From NCBI RefSeq assembly GCF_002951615.1, contig NZ_CP019065.1, positions 1-64,000 of the forward strand: a DNA stretch of 64,000 bases. The letters run 5' to 3'. Positions 24,580-33,357 of this stretch are shown here, one piece after another. The notes beneath the pieces were generated by a model, which had not been told where the DNA came from, searched no databases, and worked only from the letters and a program-made list of their open reading frames with translations. Numbering within the stretch: position 1 is the first letter of the stretch; every line of letters begins with the position of its first letter. A program made the position numbers and the translations under genes. The stretch is from Rahnella sikkimica. Its GTDB lineage: Bacteria; Pseudomonadota; Gammaproteobacteria; Enterobacterales; Enterobacteriaceae.

Positions 24580-24993
24580 ATGGAAAAATTTATTTATGAT
24601 GCCGGGCACACAGTGCAGGGCAAATTAACGCGCGAAGCGTTTTCAGACCTGGTCGTGCAACTGCTGGCCAACAGCAAACCACAGGACGGTGACAATCCTC
24701 TGATGCGCGCGCTGCGCCTTTTCCTGTCCAAGCATGGGACTTATTGCGGGGGTTACCTGCTGTTACATCTGAGCAGGATAACGTGGTTGTGGACCACGCC
24801 GTTCATAAACCCACTTTGTGCTGAAAATGTGGTCATCGTTGAGGTGGACGTCATCGACGATGAGTTCATGGAGATGACCGTCAAAATCGGGGTTCCTGAA
24901 AACTACCCACCCTATCCCCCGCTTTTCTTTGATGAACGGTATACCGGGCGGGAACGGGTAATTTATCTCTTCACCCCTCAGGCAACGGAATGA
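24580..24993 (+). CDS. Unknown protein after pilL
   Basis: 137 residues, start 2 bp after the pilL stop, so probably in the same transcript. Composition is acidic with many aromatic residues and a PPYPPLFF segment; no signal peptide and no known domain. It occupies the place of pilM in R64 but is not PilM, which is found at 34956. Its 3' end overlaps the convergent ADP-ribosyltransferase-like gene by 23 bp. Confidence 0.6.
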   Translation: MEKFIYDAGHTVQGKLTREAFSDLVVQLLANSKPQDGDNPLMRALRLFLSKHGTYCGGYLLLHLSRITWLWTTPFINPLCAENVVIVEVDVIDDEFMEMTVKIGVPENYPPYPPLFFDERYTGRERVIYLFTPQATE

Positions 24994-25519
24994 TTTCCCA
25001 TGGCAAATTGTCGACGAGCAATATTGCATCGTTGGCGAATTTTGCTCTTTTCATTTGTAGCAGCGCGTGAATTGCAGGTGTGCGTCCGGAAGATTTATTT
25101 GTGGGCATGCACAGCGCGTGCGTGATCTCAGTACCCAGATGCAGATCACGTGGAATACGGCAACTTTGGGTAATCGGCAGGGAGTTGCTTAACTCCGTTA
25201 TGTTTTCAATGTTAAACGAACCAGGTCTGAGCCTCCACTTGTTCATAACCTCGTCATAGTCTGTTTCAAGTTCAGCCGTATTCAAATTCATCCTGTAAAT
25301 ACTGAATGCGCTTTCCTGATGCTGGATAGCAAGCATGTTGCCGTAATGTATTGCCATCGCGGGGTTTACGGTCAGGTAAACATAACCCGGCGTTGTCTTC
25401 AACGCGTCACAGACATTCATAAGAGATCCTGCCTGGGCGAGAATTTTTCCCGTTCGCGTGATTTCCTTTGCGCGGGACAGCGTTGTGCCGTGGTACAGCG
25501 TCAGCAAGGTTTCCGTCAT
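24971..25519 (-). CDS. ADP-ribosyltransferase-like protein
   Basis: 182 residues on the opposite strand to the pil operon. LYHGTTLSRAKEITRTGKIL is the first strand/helix of the ART/RNA-phosphotransferase fold, with the conserved His in YHGTT. GYVYLTVNPAMAIHYG has the position of the second (Tyr) motif. The third catalytic residue is not obvious. It may be an ADP-ribosylating protein or an inactive relative. No signal peptide. It looks like an insertion between pilL and pilN. An ART-like domain also occurs in the primase at 41041. Confidence 0.65.
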   Translation of the reverse strand: MTETLLTLYHGTTLSRAKEITRTGKILAQAGSLMNVCDALKTTPGYVYLTVNPAMAIHYGNMLAIQHQESAFSIYRMNLNTAELETDYDEVMNKWRLRPGSFNIENITELSNSLPITQSCRIPRDLHLGTEITHALCMPTNKSSGRTPAIHALLQMKRAKFANDAILLVDNLPWEIIPLPEG

Positions 25520-25654
25520 AGCCGTCTCTCTATTTTTCTCTTATTCCGGGCAAGCATACCCGCAAAGCCGGGGCATTTTCATCGATTAATCCGTCAGGGA
25601 TTACCTGCTGCCGTCTGCCGCAGTGCCTGACCGTCATTCGCGACAGGAAACATC

Positions 25655-27370
25655 ATGCTAAAAAAATCAATTCTGGCTGTGCTGACAGGCACCGTTCTGC
25701 TGTCAGGCTGCGCTTTTGAACGTATTAATGACGTTAACCGGTCCGCCGGTGTTACGGCGGATAAAGCCTCCGACCTTATCCGCCAGGCGAGTGAGAATCG
25801 CCCGGTGGTGCAGTTTCAAAACAACCAGTACGTCAGTCCGATACCGCTACCTGACCCAAAGTATAATGCTCCCCGTGAGGTCGTGAACTGCGATATGCCT
25901 TACCGGGCCAAGACACCGCAGGACATCTGGCAATTTAGCCAGGATATTGCAACGGTCTGCCACATCCGGACGCGGGTTACGCCGGATGCTGTTTCGGTTC
26001 TCAGCGATCAGGGCACCGAAAGTGGTTCACCGACACAACGCCTGGCCCAGGTTCCATCCCCAGCGCTTTCTGCCAGCGGCCAGATGCGCCCTCTGGGAGA
26101 GTTCGGGACCGGCGCTCCAGTTGCAACAACGTTGGCCAGCGGGGGGGAGTCCTCACGTAAATTCTCGGATGTGAGCTACAGCGGAAATCTTGGAGGGCTG
26201 CTGGATATTGTGACTGCCCGTCTGGGTATCTCCTGGAAATATGAAGATGGCATGGTGACCTTCTTTTACTTGCAAACGGCGCGGTTCGACATTGAACCTT
26301 CGGATGCCAAATACGCCCTGACCGGCTCTGTGATAAGCGGTGTTACTAACAGTAGCAGTACAGACAGCAGCGGTCAGGGGGGCGGGGGAGCTGGCGGCGG
26401 GGGCAGTGGGGGCGTTTCTGGCGAAAGTGGCACCAATTTGAAATCAACCGTGGCGATGGGTAACGACCTTTATGCCGATCTTAAATCCACGGCGGAAAGC
26501 ATGCTCACGCCGAAAGTCGGGCGGCTTGATCTTAATAAAACTACCGGTACGGTGGTGGTAACTGACGTACCAGAGGTGGTGAAACGTGTAGGTGAATACT
26601 TAACTTCAGAGAACACAGCACTCAGTCGCCAAGTTAACCTGAAAGTGGTGATCTACAGTATCAACAGTGATACCAGCGACGCGGTAGACCTGAACTGGAA
26701 CGTCATCTATCAGACGTTATCTAGCAAGTACGGCATTAATCTTGCCGGACCGACCAGCTCCACAGCCGATGCTGGTTCGCTCAGCTTTTCCGTGCTTGAT
26801 ACCGCCACCGGTGCTGCAAAACAGTTTGCCGGTTCTTCATTCCTGTTCGACGCCTTATCAAAACAGACAAAAGTGGCCGATGTTCGCACCATTCCGTTAA
26901 TGACCACCAATATGGCCTCAGCCTCGGTGGTGGTTGGGCGTCAGATTGCGTATCTCAAGAGCACGACCAGTACCCCCTATGTTAGCGGAAACAGCACAGT
27001 ACCCTCTGTCACACTAACACCGGGTTCGGTGACGACTGGAACCAACATCACCATTTTCCCAAAAATTCTCGCGGGTGATAACCGCATGATGCTGAACATG
27101 TTCCTGAACATTTCGAGCCTTATCGCCATGCATACAAGTGGGCAAGGCGCTAACCAGATTCAAACACCGGAAGTCGATTCGCGCTCAGTACCACAACGTG
27201 TCTGGCTTAAACCGGGTCAGACCGTTGTTATCAGCGGGCTAGAGCAGAATGTGGATAACGCCAGCAAGCAGGGGATGGGGTCGCCTGACAATATGGTCAC
27301 CGGCGGTGGCCGTTCCGGCGAAAAAACAAAGCAGTCCTTCGTTATTACCGTCACACCTTTTGTCGGATAA
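25655..27370 (+). CDS. pilN: PilN, secretin
   Basis: 571 residues. Lipoprotein signal LAVLTGTVLLSGCAF. N-terminal N-domains (KVGRLDLNKTTGTVVVTDVP) are followed by the secretin domain at about residues 320-560 (VRTIPLMTTNMASASVVVGR, VPQRVWLKPGQTVVISGLEQ). A glycine-rich linker (GGGGAGGGGSGG) lies at about residues 240-255. It forms the outer-membrane pore of the thin pilus. A good ribosome site precedes the ATG; pilO starts 5 bp after its stop. Confidence 0.93.
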   Translation: MLKKSILAVLTGTVLLSGCAFERINDVNRSAGVTADKASDLIRQASENRPVVQFQNNQYVSPIPLPDPKYNAPREVVNCDMPYRAKTPQDIWQFSQDIATVCHIRTRVTPDAVSVLSDQGTESGSPTQRLAQVPSPALSASGQMRPLGEFGTGAPVATTLASGGESSRKFSDVSYSGNLGGLLDIVTARLGISWKYEDGMVTFFYLQTARFDIEPSDAKYALTGSVISGVTNSSSTDSSGQGGGGAGGGGSGGVSGESGTNLKSTVAMGNDLYADLKSTAESMLTPKVGRLDLNKTTGTVVVTDVPEVVKRVGEYLTSENTALSRQVNLKVVIYSINSDTSDAVDLNWNVIYQTLSSKYGINLAGPTSSTADAGSLSFSVLDTATGAAKQFAGSSFLFDALSKQTKVADVRTIPLMTTNMASASVVVGRQIAYLKSTTSTPYVSGNSTVPSVTLTPGSVTTGTNITIFPKILAGDNRMMLNMFLNISSLIAMHTSGQGANQIQTPEVDSRSVPQRVWLKPGQTVVISGLEQNVDNASKQGMGSPDNMVTGGGRSGEKTKQSFVITVTPFVG

Positions 27371-27375
27371 AACCT

Positions 27376-28731
27376 ATGAAGACAAAAATCAGAAAGCCCG
27401 CCTCTGCCTCGGAGGCTGACCATATCCACGTCCTGACATTTCATCAGCGCAGGTTTGTAGTCGGTCTTACCTGGCAGACGATACGGGCGCAACGCAACCC
27501 CATGAAGGAAATCCGGCGCGTCGGAAAAGAGCAGGGGCTGGATTTAGTTGCTGTACGCCAAAGTGACAGTATTCAGGCCGGTTTTGCACCCAAGACACGA
27601 CTCCGCCTTCGCGGTGCATATTCTCTCTCTGTCGCATTGGCTTCTTTGTTGGAGGGGTGCTGTATTGCTGTTGTTGCGCTCGGGAAAGACTCCCAGGGTA
27701 ATGCGCAGTTTACCATGATGGGTAAAACGGAACGCGGGGGGATCCACCCCTTTTCAGACCGTATTTATTCCGAAGTTGACCTCCAGCAATACATTATCGA
27801 CCTGAAGGATCAACTGCGGGGCAGTAAGGGGAACATGGAGATACCCGTCCACGGTGACCCGGCTTTCTCATGGGTTACCACCCCGCTTGACCTCGGGGTA
27901 CTGCTCGCGCCGTCAAATCTGTCCAAAAATTTCAAACTTCGCCCGCTCACATGGGGGATGACGCGTGGCCAGCTCGTTGCAACAGGCGTCGCTGTGGTGT
28001 TAGCCATAATTGCTCTGATGGTGTATTTGCATTTCGAAAACGAACGGGAAGCGGCGGCACGGCAGGCAAGTTTGAAAGAAATTGCCCGTCAGGCCGAGCT
28101 TAACCGGCAGGCGCGTTATAAGGCCGCATTGGAAGGATTGCGTCATCCCTGGACGGATCAGCCATCGGTGACCACCTTTATTTCCCATTGTCGGGAGGGG
28201 CTTGACCGGGTGCCCATTTCCATTAAGGGGTGGATCTCGACTGTCGTAGTTTGTACGCCCTCGGATATCAGCGTGCAGTCCGTGCGCAGAACGAACTCGG
28301 CAACAACGACAGCTCAATATGTTCAGGCAGTTAAGACGTTGTTTGGTGTTACCGCCGTGTTTAATTTTCAAAACAGCAGCCTGACCTCCTTTTCTCTTCC
28401 GCAGACATTATCGCCGGAAGGTGATGATCCGATGGTGCCAGTGGGCGAGCGGCTGATGAACTTCATTTCGTTGTTTCAGGCGCTGAATATTGATCTATCC
28501 GTCTCAGCGGTTCCGATAAAGAAAGCAGAAAAGAATAAGCAGGGTGAGGAGATGCCACAACAGGACTGGCTGACTTACACCTTTTCCGCAGAAACGGACA
28601 TTCCCCCGCAGCAGATTTTCACCGGTAACAGTTACACGGGGATCCGGCTTTCAAGTATCACCCTTGCGGTCAACAGCGCCGATGGTTCACTCCGATATAA
28701 AATATCAGGATCACTTTATGGAAAACCTTAA
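27376..28731 (+). CDS. pilO: PilO, pilus accessory protein
   Basis: 451 residues. A soluble N-terminal half, one membrane helix at about residues 200-218 (VATGVAVVLAIIALMVYLHF), then a coiled coil and a periplasmic C-terminal half. This is the bitopic layout of PilO of the R64/TCP type. It bridges the inner-membrane platform and the secretin. Its 3' end overlaps pilP. Confidence 0.85.
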   Translation: MKTKIRKPASASEADHIHVLTFHQRRFVVGLTWQTIRAQRNPMKEIRRVGKEQGLDLVAVRQSDSIQAGFAPKTRLRLRGAYSLSVALASLLEGCCIAVVALGKDSQGNAQFTMMGKTERGGIHPFSDRIYSEVDLQQYIIDLKDQLRGSKGNMEIPVHGDPAFSWVTTPLDLGVLLAPSNLSKNFKLRPLTWGMTRGQLVATGVAVVLAIIALMVYLHFENEREAAARQASLKEIARQAELNRQARYKAALEGLRHPWTDQPSVTTFISHCREGLDRVPISIKGWISTVVVCTPSDISVQSVRRTNSATTTAQYVQAVKTLFGVTAVFNFQNSSLTSFSLPQTLSPEGDDPMVPVGERLMNFISLFQALNIDLSVSAVPIKKAEKNKQGEEMPQQDWLTYTFSAETDIPPQQIFTGNSYTGIRLSSITLAVNSADGSLRYKISGSLYGKP

Positions 28732-29149
28732 ATACGCAGTGTTGTTTCTCCTGACGTGTGGCATCGCGCATGCGGATCAGGATGTCAAAACGGTGGGGGA
28801 CCTTGACCATTTACAAAGCGGACGCGTGTTTTATGACGCGCAGACCGCCTTTAATCGGTCAAAAATGGCGGCTGGGCAGGCGGATACCGTGCAGGTGCCC
28901 AGCGCTCCTGTCACTTCTGTTACGACTACCCCCGGAAGCCCCGCTGTCACGCCGCCTGTTCCTGTAAATACGCTGCCTGTCCTTGAAAAGGTGGCGGGGG
29001 CAGTGGCTACTCTCAATTTTGCTGATGGTTCGTCAGCAATGGCCAGAGTGGGCGACAGTATTCAGGGCGGCTTTACGGTGAAGTCTGTTTCGATGCGCGG
29101 GGTGGTTATTCGCCGCAGTGCAGATGGCCATGAATTTACTCTGAATTAA
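28718..29149 (+). CDS. pilP: PilP, pilus biogenesis protein
   Basis: 143 residues from the ATG at 28718, within the pilO 3' end; a longer frame from 28664 would start inside pilO. Signal peptide YAVLFLLTCGIAHA. A proline/threonine-rich linker is followed by a small beta domain (ATLNFADGSSAMARVGDSIQ, VKSVSMRGVVIRRSADG) typical of PilP. Confidence 0.85.
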   Translation: MENLKYAVLFLLTCGIAHADQDVKTVGDLDHLQSGRVFYDAQTAFNRSKMAAGQADTVQVPSAPVTSVTTTPGSPAVTPPVPVNTLPVLEKVAGAVATLNFADGSSAMARVGDSIQGGFTVKSVSMRGVVIRRSADGHEFTLN

Positions 29150-29158
29150 GGTGCCATT

Positions 29159-30670
29159 ATGAATCTGAGTGAAAGTACACATACGTTGCTCTCCCTGTCG
29201 CAACTGCTATCAGGGAAAGTTTTCTCAACGGACGTCAGGGAGAATATTCGCCTGATAAGGGAGAACGAGACGCAGGGGCTGTGTCTGTATGTTCTCAAAG
29301 AGGTTGACCAACACACGGAGTTTTTTGAGATCCGCGAATTGCTGCGTAAACAGGGGCACGATACCTCTGTGATGTGGTGCGACCGCGAAGAACTCGAAAA
29401 AATTTCCCAACAGTTCAGCGCCGAAGATGAGGCTATTGCTGGCAGCAGCGATTTTCAGAACCTGAATCTCAGTCTTATTGAAGAGGCCGTCAGTCTGCGC
29501 GGCTCAGATATACACATACGTATTGAGAGCAAGTTCACGAGTGTGTTGTACCGTATTGACGGTAATCTGCGTCGTATGCGCACCGAGTCAGCGGAATGGG
29601 GGACGCGGATGATGAACACCCTGTTCAATTCCATGAGCGAGCAGCAGAGTCACTCGTCGCTCAGCTATAACGAACCCTGCGATGCGCGCGTGCGTGAGGA
29701 GTTCGTGAATAGTTACGGGTTAAGTACCTGCCGTTTCGCCAGCCGTCCGGGCGGGCAGGGGCGGCTGGCCGTTGCGATTCGCCTCGTCAGCCGGCGTAAA
29801 AAAAGCCTGAGTTTTGATGAGTTAGGACTCACACCATCGGAAGAAAACATACTTCGCCGGAGGCTTAGCTCGGGCGGCACGTTTTATAGCGGGCCTACCG
29901 GACACGGTAAATCCACCGTGTGCCAGTGTTCAGCAGAATTCCTGGCGGTGGAGGATACGGGTGAAAACTTCATGTCAGTTGAAGACCCGATTGAATCCCC
30001 GATAGAGGGGCTTTTCCAGACACCCCGAGGTAAGCAGACATTTGGTGAAGCCATCCGCAATATGCTCCGTATGGATCCAGACCGGCTTTACATCGGTGAG
30101 ATCCGTGAGGCGGACAGTGCCATTGCCACAATAGAGGGAATACTGACCGGTGTCTCTGTTATAACGACCATCCACAACCAGAATCCGGTGGATATTCTTC
30201 AGCGACTGAGAAACTTTGGTGTTGAGTTAGATCTGCTGTTTGACCCCACTATTATCTCCTGCCTGGTTGGCTTGCGTTTGGTGCCGCTGCTGTGTCCGAA
30301 ATGCCGGGTGCCCTGGCACGTAGGGCGGGAAAGCGTCAGTCCGTACATGCGCGACCTGGTGGAAACCTATGCGGGCAGCGAAGGGGTTTATCTGCGCGAG
30401 CCGGACGGATGTGATTGCTGCGACCAAAGTGGCATCAGGGGCAGAATCGGCGTCTTTGAGGTCATTGAAACCGACAACGAATTTATGCGGTTGTATGCCG
30501 GTAAAGGCAAGCTAACCGCCTATCTCAACTGGATGGAGAAAGGGGGCGTCACGCTGTGCGCGAATGCGACCCGGCTGATTAAAGAAGGGCGCGCGGATCC
30601 GGTTTGGGTTCATCGTCGTATTTGTAATCTTGACCGGGACGCCAGGCTGAAGATGGGGAGTGAGTTATGA
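29159..30670 (+). CDS. pilQ: PilQ, pilus assembly ATPase
   Basis: 503 residues, GspE/PulE family. Walker A is SGPTGHGKST at about residue 243 (His where Ser is usual), the aspartate-box region is EDPIESPIEG, Walker B is DPDRLYIGEIRE, and the His box is TTIHNQNP. Near the end CPKCRVPW and CDCC give the four-cysteine zinc motif of assembly ATPases. It powers pilus extension. Its stop overlaps the pilR start (ATGA). Confidence 0.94.
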   Translation: MNLSESTHTLLSLSQLLSGKVFSTDVRENIRLIRENETQGLCLYVLKEVDQHTEFFEIRELLRKQGHDTSVMWCDREELEKISQQFSAEDEAIAGSSDFQNLNLSLIEEAVSLRGSDIHIRIESKFTSVLYRIDGNLRRMRTESAEWGTRMMNTLFNSMSEQQSHSSLSYNEPCDARVREEFVNSYGLSTCRFASRPGGQGRLAVAIRLVSRRKKSLSFDELGLTPSEENILRRRLSSGGTFYSGPTGHGKSTVCQCSAEFLAVEDTGENFMSVEDPIESPIEGLFQTPRGKQTFGEAIRNMLRMDPDRLYIGEIREADSAIATIEGILTGVSVITTIHNQNPVDILQRLRNFGVELDLLFDPTIISCLVGLRLVPLLCPKCRVPWHVGRESVSPYMRDLVETYAGSEGVYLREPDGCDCCDQSGIRGRIGVFEVIETDNEFMRLYAGKGKLTAYLNWMEKGGVTLCANATRLIKEGRADPVWVHRRICNLDRDARLKMGSEL

Positions 30671-31734
30671 ATAAGATCGCACGCTTTATCTATCAGGCCA
30701 CGTTTAATGCGCGGGACCGTATTGAGATTTATGACGATTTCCGCCAGTACCTGCTCGATGGCCGTTCCGCAAAGGAAACCTTTCAAAAACTCATTGATAA
30801 CTACAGCCGGCGCGGGAAAAATCCGGGCGACCCGGTGGCGCAAATCCTTCAAGAGTGTAGCGATAATCTCGCTGCCGGATTTGGCCTCGCCGGTGCCCTG
30901 CGGGAGTGGTTCCCCGACCAGGAGTTGAGCATCATAGAGTCATGTGATATTTCGGGAAATCCAGAAGATGGCTTTCTCAATGCCATGGGTATTGCCGCTG
31001 GTACTTCGCGGATAGGACGCGTGGTCAAAGCCACGACGATGATTTCGGGGTATCTGCTGATGCTGTCCGTGGGGGTAGTGACATTGTTTTGTGTGATGCT
31101 CGTCCCGGTGATCATGCAGGCCGTGCCGCTCAGCCAGTGGAACAGCTTGCAGACGGGCGTGTACTACTTCTACCTGTCGATAACACAATACTGGTGGGCC
31201 ATTATCCTTTTACTCGGCGGCTCGGTGTCGCTGACGGCCTTTTCATTACCACGGCTGACCGGGCGTCTGCGGTATTTTCTGGACCGTTTCCCCCCGTGGT
31301 CGATTTACCGGCGCATACACGGGGCGGCATTTATCATGAACGTGAATGCGATGTTTTCTGCGGGGATACCGATGAAGGATGCTATTCGTGGCATGAAAGA
31401 ATCCACCCGTTCGGCCTGGCTGTATGAGCGCTTAGATGCCCTGGAAAGAGCAATCCCCGACGGTGAGATGAACCTCGGGCAAGCGCTGGACGTCACCGGC
31501 TACGACTTCCCGGATGAGCGGGCCATTATCAAACTCCAGAGTCTGTTTGATACTAAAAACAGTGAAGGTTCGCTGAAACGTTTTGCCGACAGCTGGCTGG
31601 AAAAGACGGTAGCAGATGTGGAGATAACTGGCGACAGAATGCGTATCGGCAGCCTGTTACTGTGTGCCGCACTGGTTGGCGCACTGATACTCATTATGTT
31701 CAGTCTTCTACAGAAGGCTTTCTTCTTTAATTAG
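30667..31734 (+). CDS. pilR: PilR, inner-membrane platform protein
   Basis: 355 residues, GspF/PilC family. Two cytoplasmic T2SF domains (about 60-120 and 215-330) flank hydrophobic segments at about 120-145, 170-195 and 325-350. The MFSAGIPMKDAIRGMKEST block is the second T2SF domain. It is the membrane anchor that PilQ drives. Confidence 0.92.
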   Translation: MNKIARFIYQATFNARDRIEIYDDFRQYLLDGRSAKETFQKLIDNYSRRGKNPGDPVAQILQECSDNLAAGFGLAGALREWFPDQELSIIESCDISGNPEDGFLNAMGIAAGTSRIGRVVKATTMISGYLLMLSVGVVTLFCVMLVPVIMQAVPLSQWNSLQTGVYYFYLSITQYWWAIILLLGGSVSLTAFSLPRLTGRLRYFLDRFPPWSIYRRIHGAAFIMNVNAMFSAGIPMKDAIRGMKESTRSAWLYERLDALERAIPDGEMNLGQALDVTGYDFPDERAIIKLQSLFDTKNSEGSLKRFADSWLEKTVADVEITGDRMRIGSLLLCAALVGALILIMFSLLQKAFFFN

Positions 31735-31850
31735 CCCTCTACCCATCCCCTTCGCTGTTTGGGTGTTCTGAAATCTTCAACTCGATTTTATATATTCCCG
31801 CAGGTCAATCCTGCGCTCATTTGTTACGTCTGAAACAAAGGAAAGATGAC

Positions 31851-32354
31851 ATGAAATTCATGAAAAAAGGTATCTCCAATATTACCGATTCCATCAGTGC
31901 GCTGGGCATCACGGTTCTCCTGATCGGTGCGGTTCTGGCGGCAGTGACGATCGCTTACTACCTACTGAACAGCACTAGCCAAGTTACATTGCTGACCTCC
32001 GTCATCAGCGAAACGCGTAACTTAAGAAACTCTGACGGGTATGGTACTGCGGACTATGTGCCCGCCCTGGTGGCCGGTGGGAGTATTGCCAGAAACTACA
32101 ACGTCACGAACGGTAAGATTTATAACAAATCAGGGGGGCTCATCACCATCACCGGAAATGGCCTGGGATTCATCGTGGTAGACAATGGAGAGCCCCAGCG
32201 CGACTGCGTGAAAGTTGCCAAGAGTATCGGGACGGCGGATATGGCATCCACCCAGATTAATTCCACCACCATCACCGGCGAAGTGACCGCCGCCGATGCT
32301 GCTACTGCGTGTGTGGATGGCAATAATACTCTGACATTCACAACCAAATCCTAA
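31851..32354 (+). CDS. pilS: PilS, major prepilin
   Basis: 167 residues from the ATG at 31851, chosen for AAGGAAAG upstream; a frame from 31821 is longer but lacks a site. A short basic leader (MKFMKKG) precedes a hydrophobic helix (ALGITVLLIGAVLAAVTIAYYLL), then a globular pilin with two cysteines (about residues 122 and 158). Processing by the PilU peptidase is expected. A perfect 10-bp hairpin follows the stop. Confidence 0.87.
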   Translation: MKFMKKGISNITDSISALGITVLLIGAVLAAVTIAYYLLNSTSQVTLLTSVISETRNLRNSDGYGTADYVPALVAGGSIARNYNVTNGKIYNKSGGLITITGNGLGFIVVDNGEPQRDCVKVAKSIGTADMASTQINSTTITGEVTAADAATACVDGNNTLTFTTKS

Positions 32355-32365
32355 CCTTACCCCTC

Positions 32366-32389
32366 ACCGCTGTAATTTTTTACAGCGGT
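32366..32389 (+). other. Hairpin after pilS (attenuator or mRNA stabiliser)
   Basis: ACCGCTGTAA pairs perfectly with TTACAGCGGT around a TTTT loop. No T-run follows. The usual meaning for such a hairpin behind a highly expressed pilin gene is protection of its 3' end or partial termination before the next genes. Confidence 0.65.
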
Positions 32390-32412
32390 CCTCGCTGTCT
32401 CTGGAAAAACTT

Positions 32413-33354
32413 ATGACATTCACAACGCTCCGGGAGTCGGACTTTATCGATCTCTATCTCGGCGAAGATTACGCCGAAATCAAAGGACTTGTCGGGGGTG
32501 CCGGGCTTTTGGTGCCCGTCCCCGACAATCTGACCGATGATGCTAAACAGTTGCATGAGCTTTGCATTGCGCGACATGTTGAAACGGGGCGCAGTGAATT
32601 TTCCTGTTTTTATGACTCTCGCCTGTACCGTGTCACCGTCTCGCATGATCTTTTCAACCGGGTGAGTTTGGTGCTTCGTCAGACGCCGACGGACATTCGC
32701 GCGTTTGCCGACGTTCCGCTCAGTACCTCCCTGCGCCGTTCCGTTGAGCTGCCTAGGGCTGCCGGACTTTTTCTGATTGCCGGGGAAATGGGCTCTGGCA
32801 AAACCACCACAGCGGCCTCGGTACTCCGGCATCGGATTGCCCTCACCGGCCAACTGGGAGTTGCTATTGAGGACCCGCCGGAAACTATGCTCCAGGGACG
32901 ACACGGGAAAGGGCGGTGTATACAGCTTGAGGTCAGGGAAAACGAGGGCTACGCCAGTGCAACGCGTAAAGCGTACCGGATGGGGGCAGCAGCCTTTCTG
33001 CTCGGTGAAATCCGCGATGGTGCCACGGCACATGAGGTGCTGAAGGCGTCGCTGAGTATGTTCGTGGTGTCAACCATTCATGCTTCATCGGTTATCGAAG
33101 CGCTGGAGCGTTACGCGATGTTCTGTGAGGAAATCAGCCCGACAGCCAAATCGAACATAGCGAGCACACTCTTTGTTGTTGCACACCAGACGATGCGGAT
33201 TAACACAACGAACAATCAGCGTAATGTTGATATTACGGGATTTAACCTGCGCAACACCTCCATAGCGGGCACTATAAAGGCAAAAATTGCAGCGGGGAAT
33301 TTTCAGTCATTGGCCGACCAGTTTTCCTCTATTACTTATGACTTTAAGGACTAA
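32413..33354 (+). CDS. PilT-type retraction-like ATPase
   Basis: 313 residues, a second secretion ATPase in the pilus cluster. Walker A is AGEMGSGKTTTA at about residue 125, the aspartate-box region EDPPETMLQ, Walker B AAFLLGEIRD, and the His box VSTIHASS. It is shorter than PilQ and has no four-cysteine motif, like PilT retraction ATPases. In R64 the gene named pilT encodes a transglycosylase and no second ATPase is known, so this is an additional component. It lies between pilS and pilV, 3 bp before pilV. Confidence 0.85.
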   Translation: MTFTTLRESDFIDLYLGEDYAEIKGLVGGAGLLVPVPDNLTDDAKQLHELCIARHVETGRSEFSCFYDSRLYRVTVSHDLFNRVSLVLRQTPTDIRAFADVPLSTSLRRSVELPRAAGLFLIAGEMGSGKTTTAASVLRHRIALTGQLGVAIEDPPETMLQGRHGKGRCIQLEVRENEGYASATRKAYRMGAAAFLLGEIRDGATAHEVLKASLSMFVVSTIHASSVIEALERYAMFCEEISPTAKSNIASTLFVVAHQTMRINTTNNQRNVDITGFNLRNTSIAGTIKAKIAAGNFQSLADQFSSITYDFKD

Positions 33355-33357
33355 ACC

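Noticed and set aside
24580..25519. Toxin-antitoxin pair
   Set aside because: The genes are convergent with overlapping 3' ends, not a co-transcribed pair, and neither resembles a known antitoxin.
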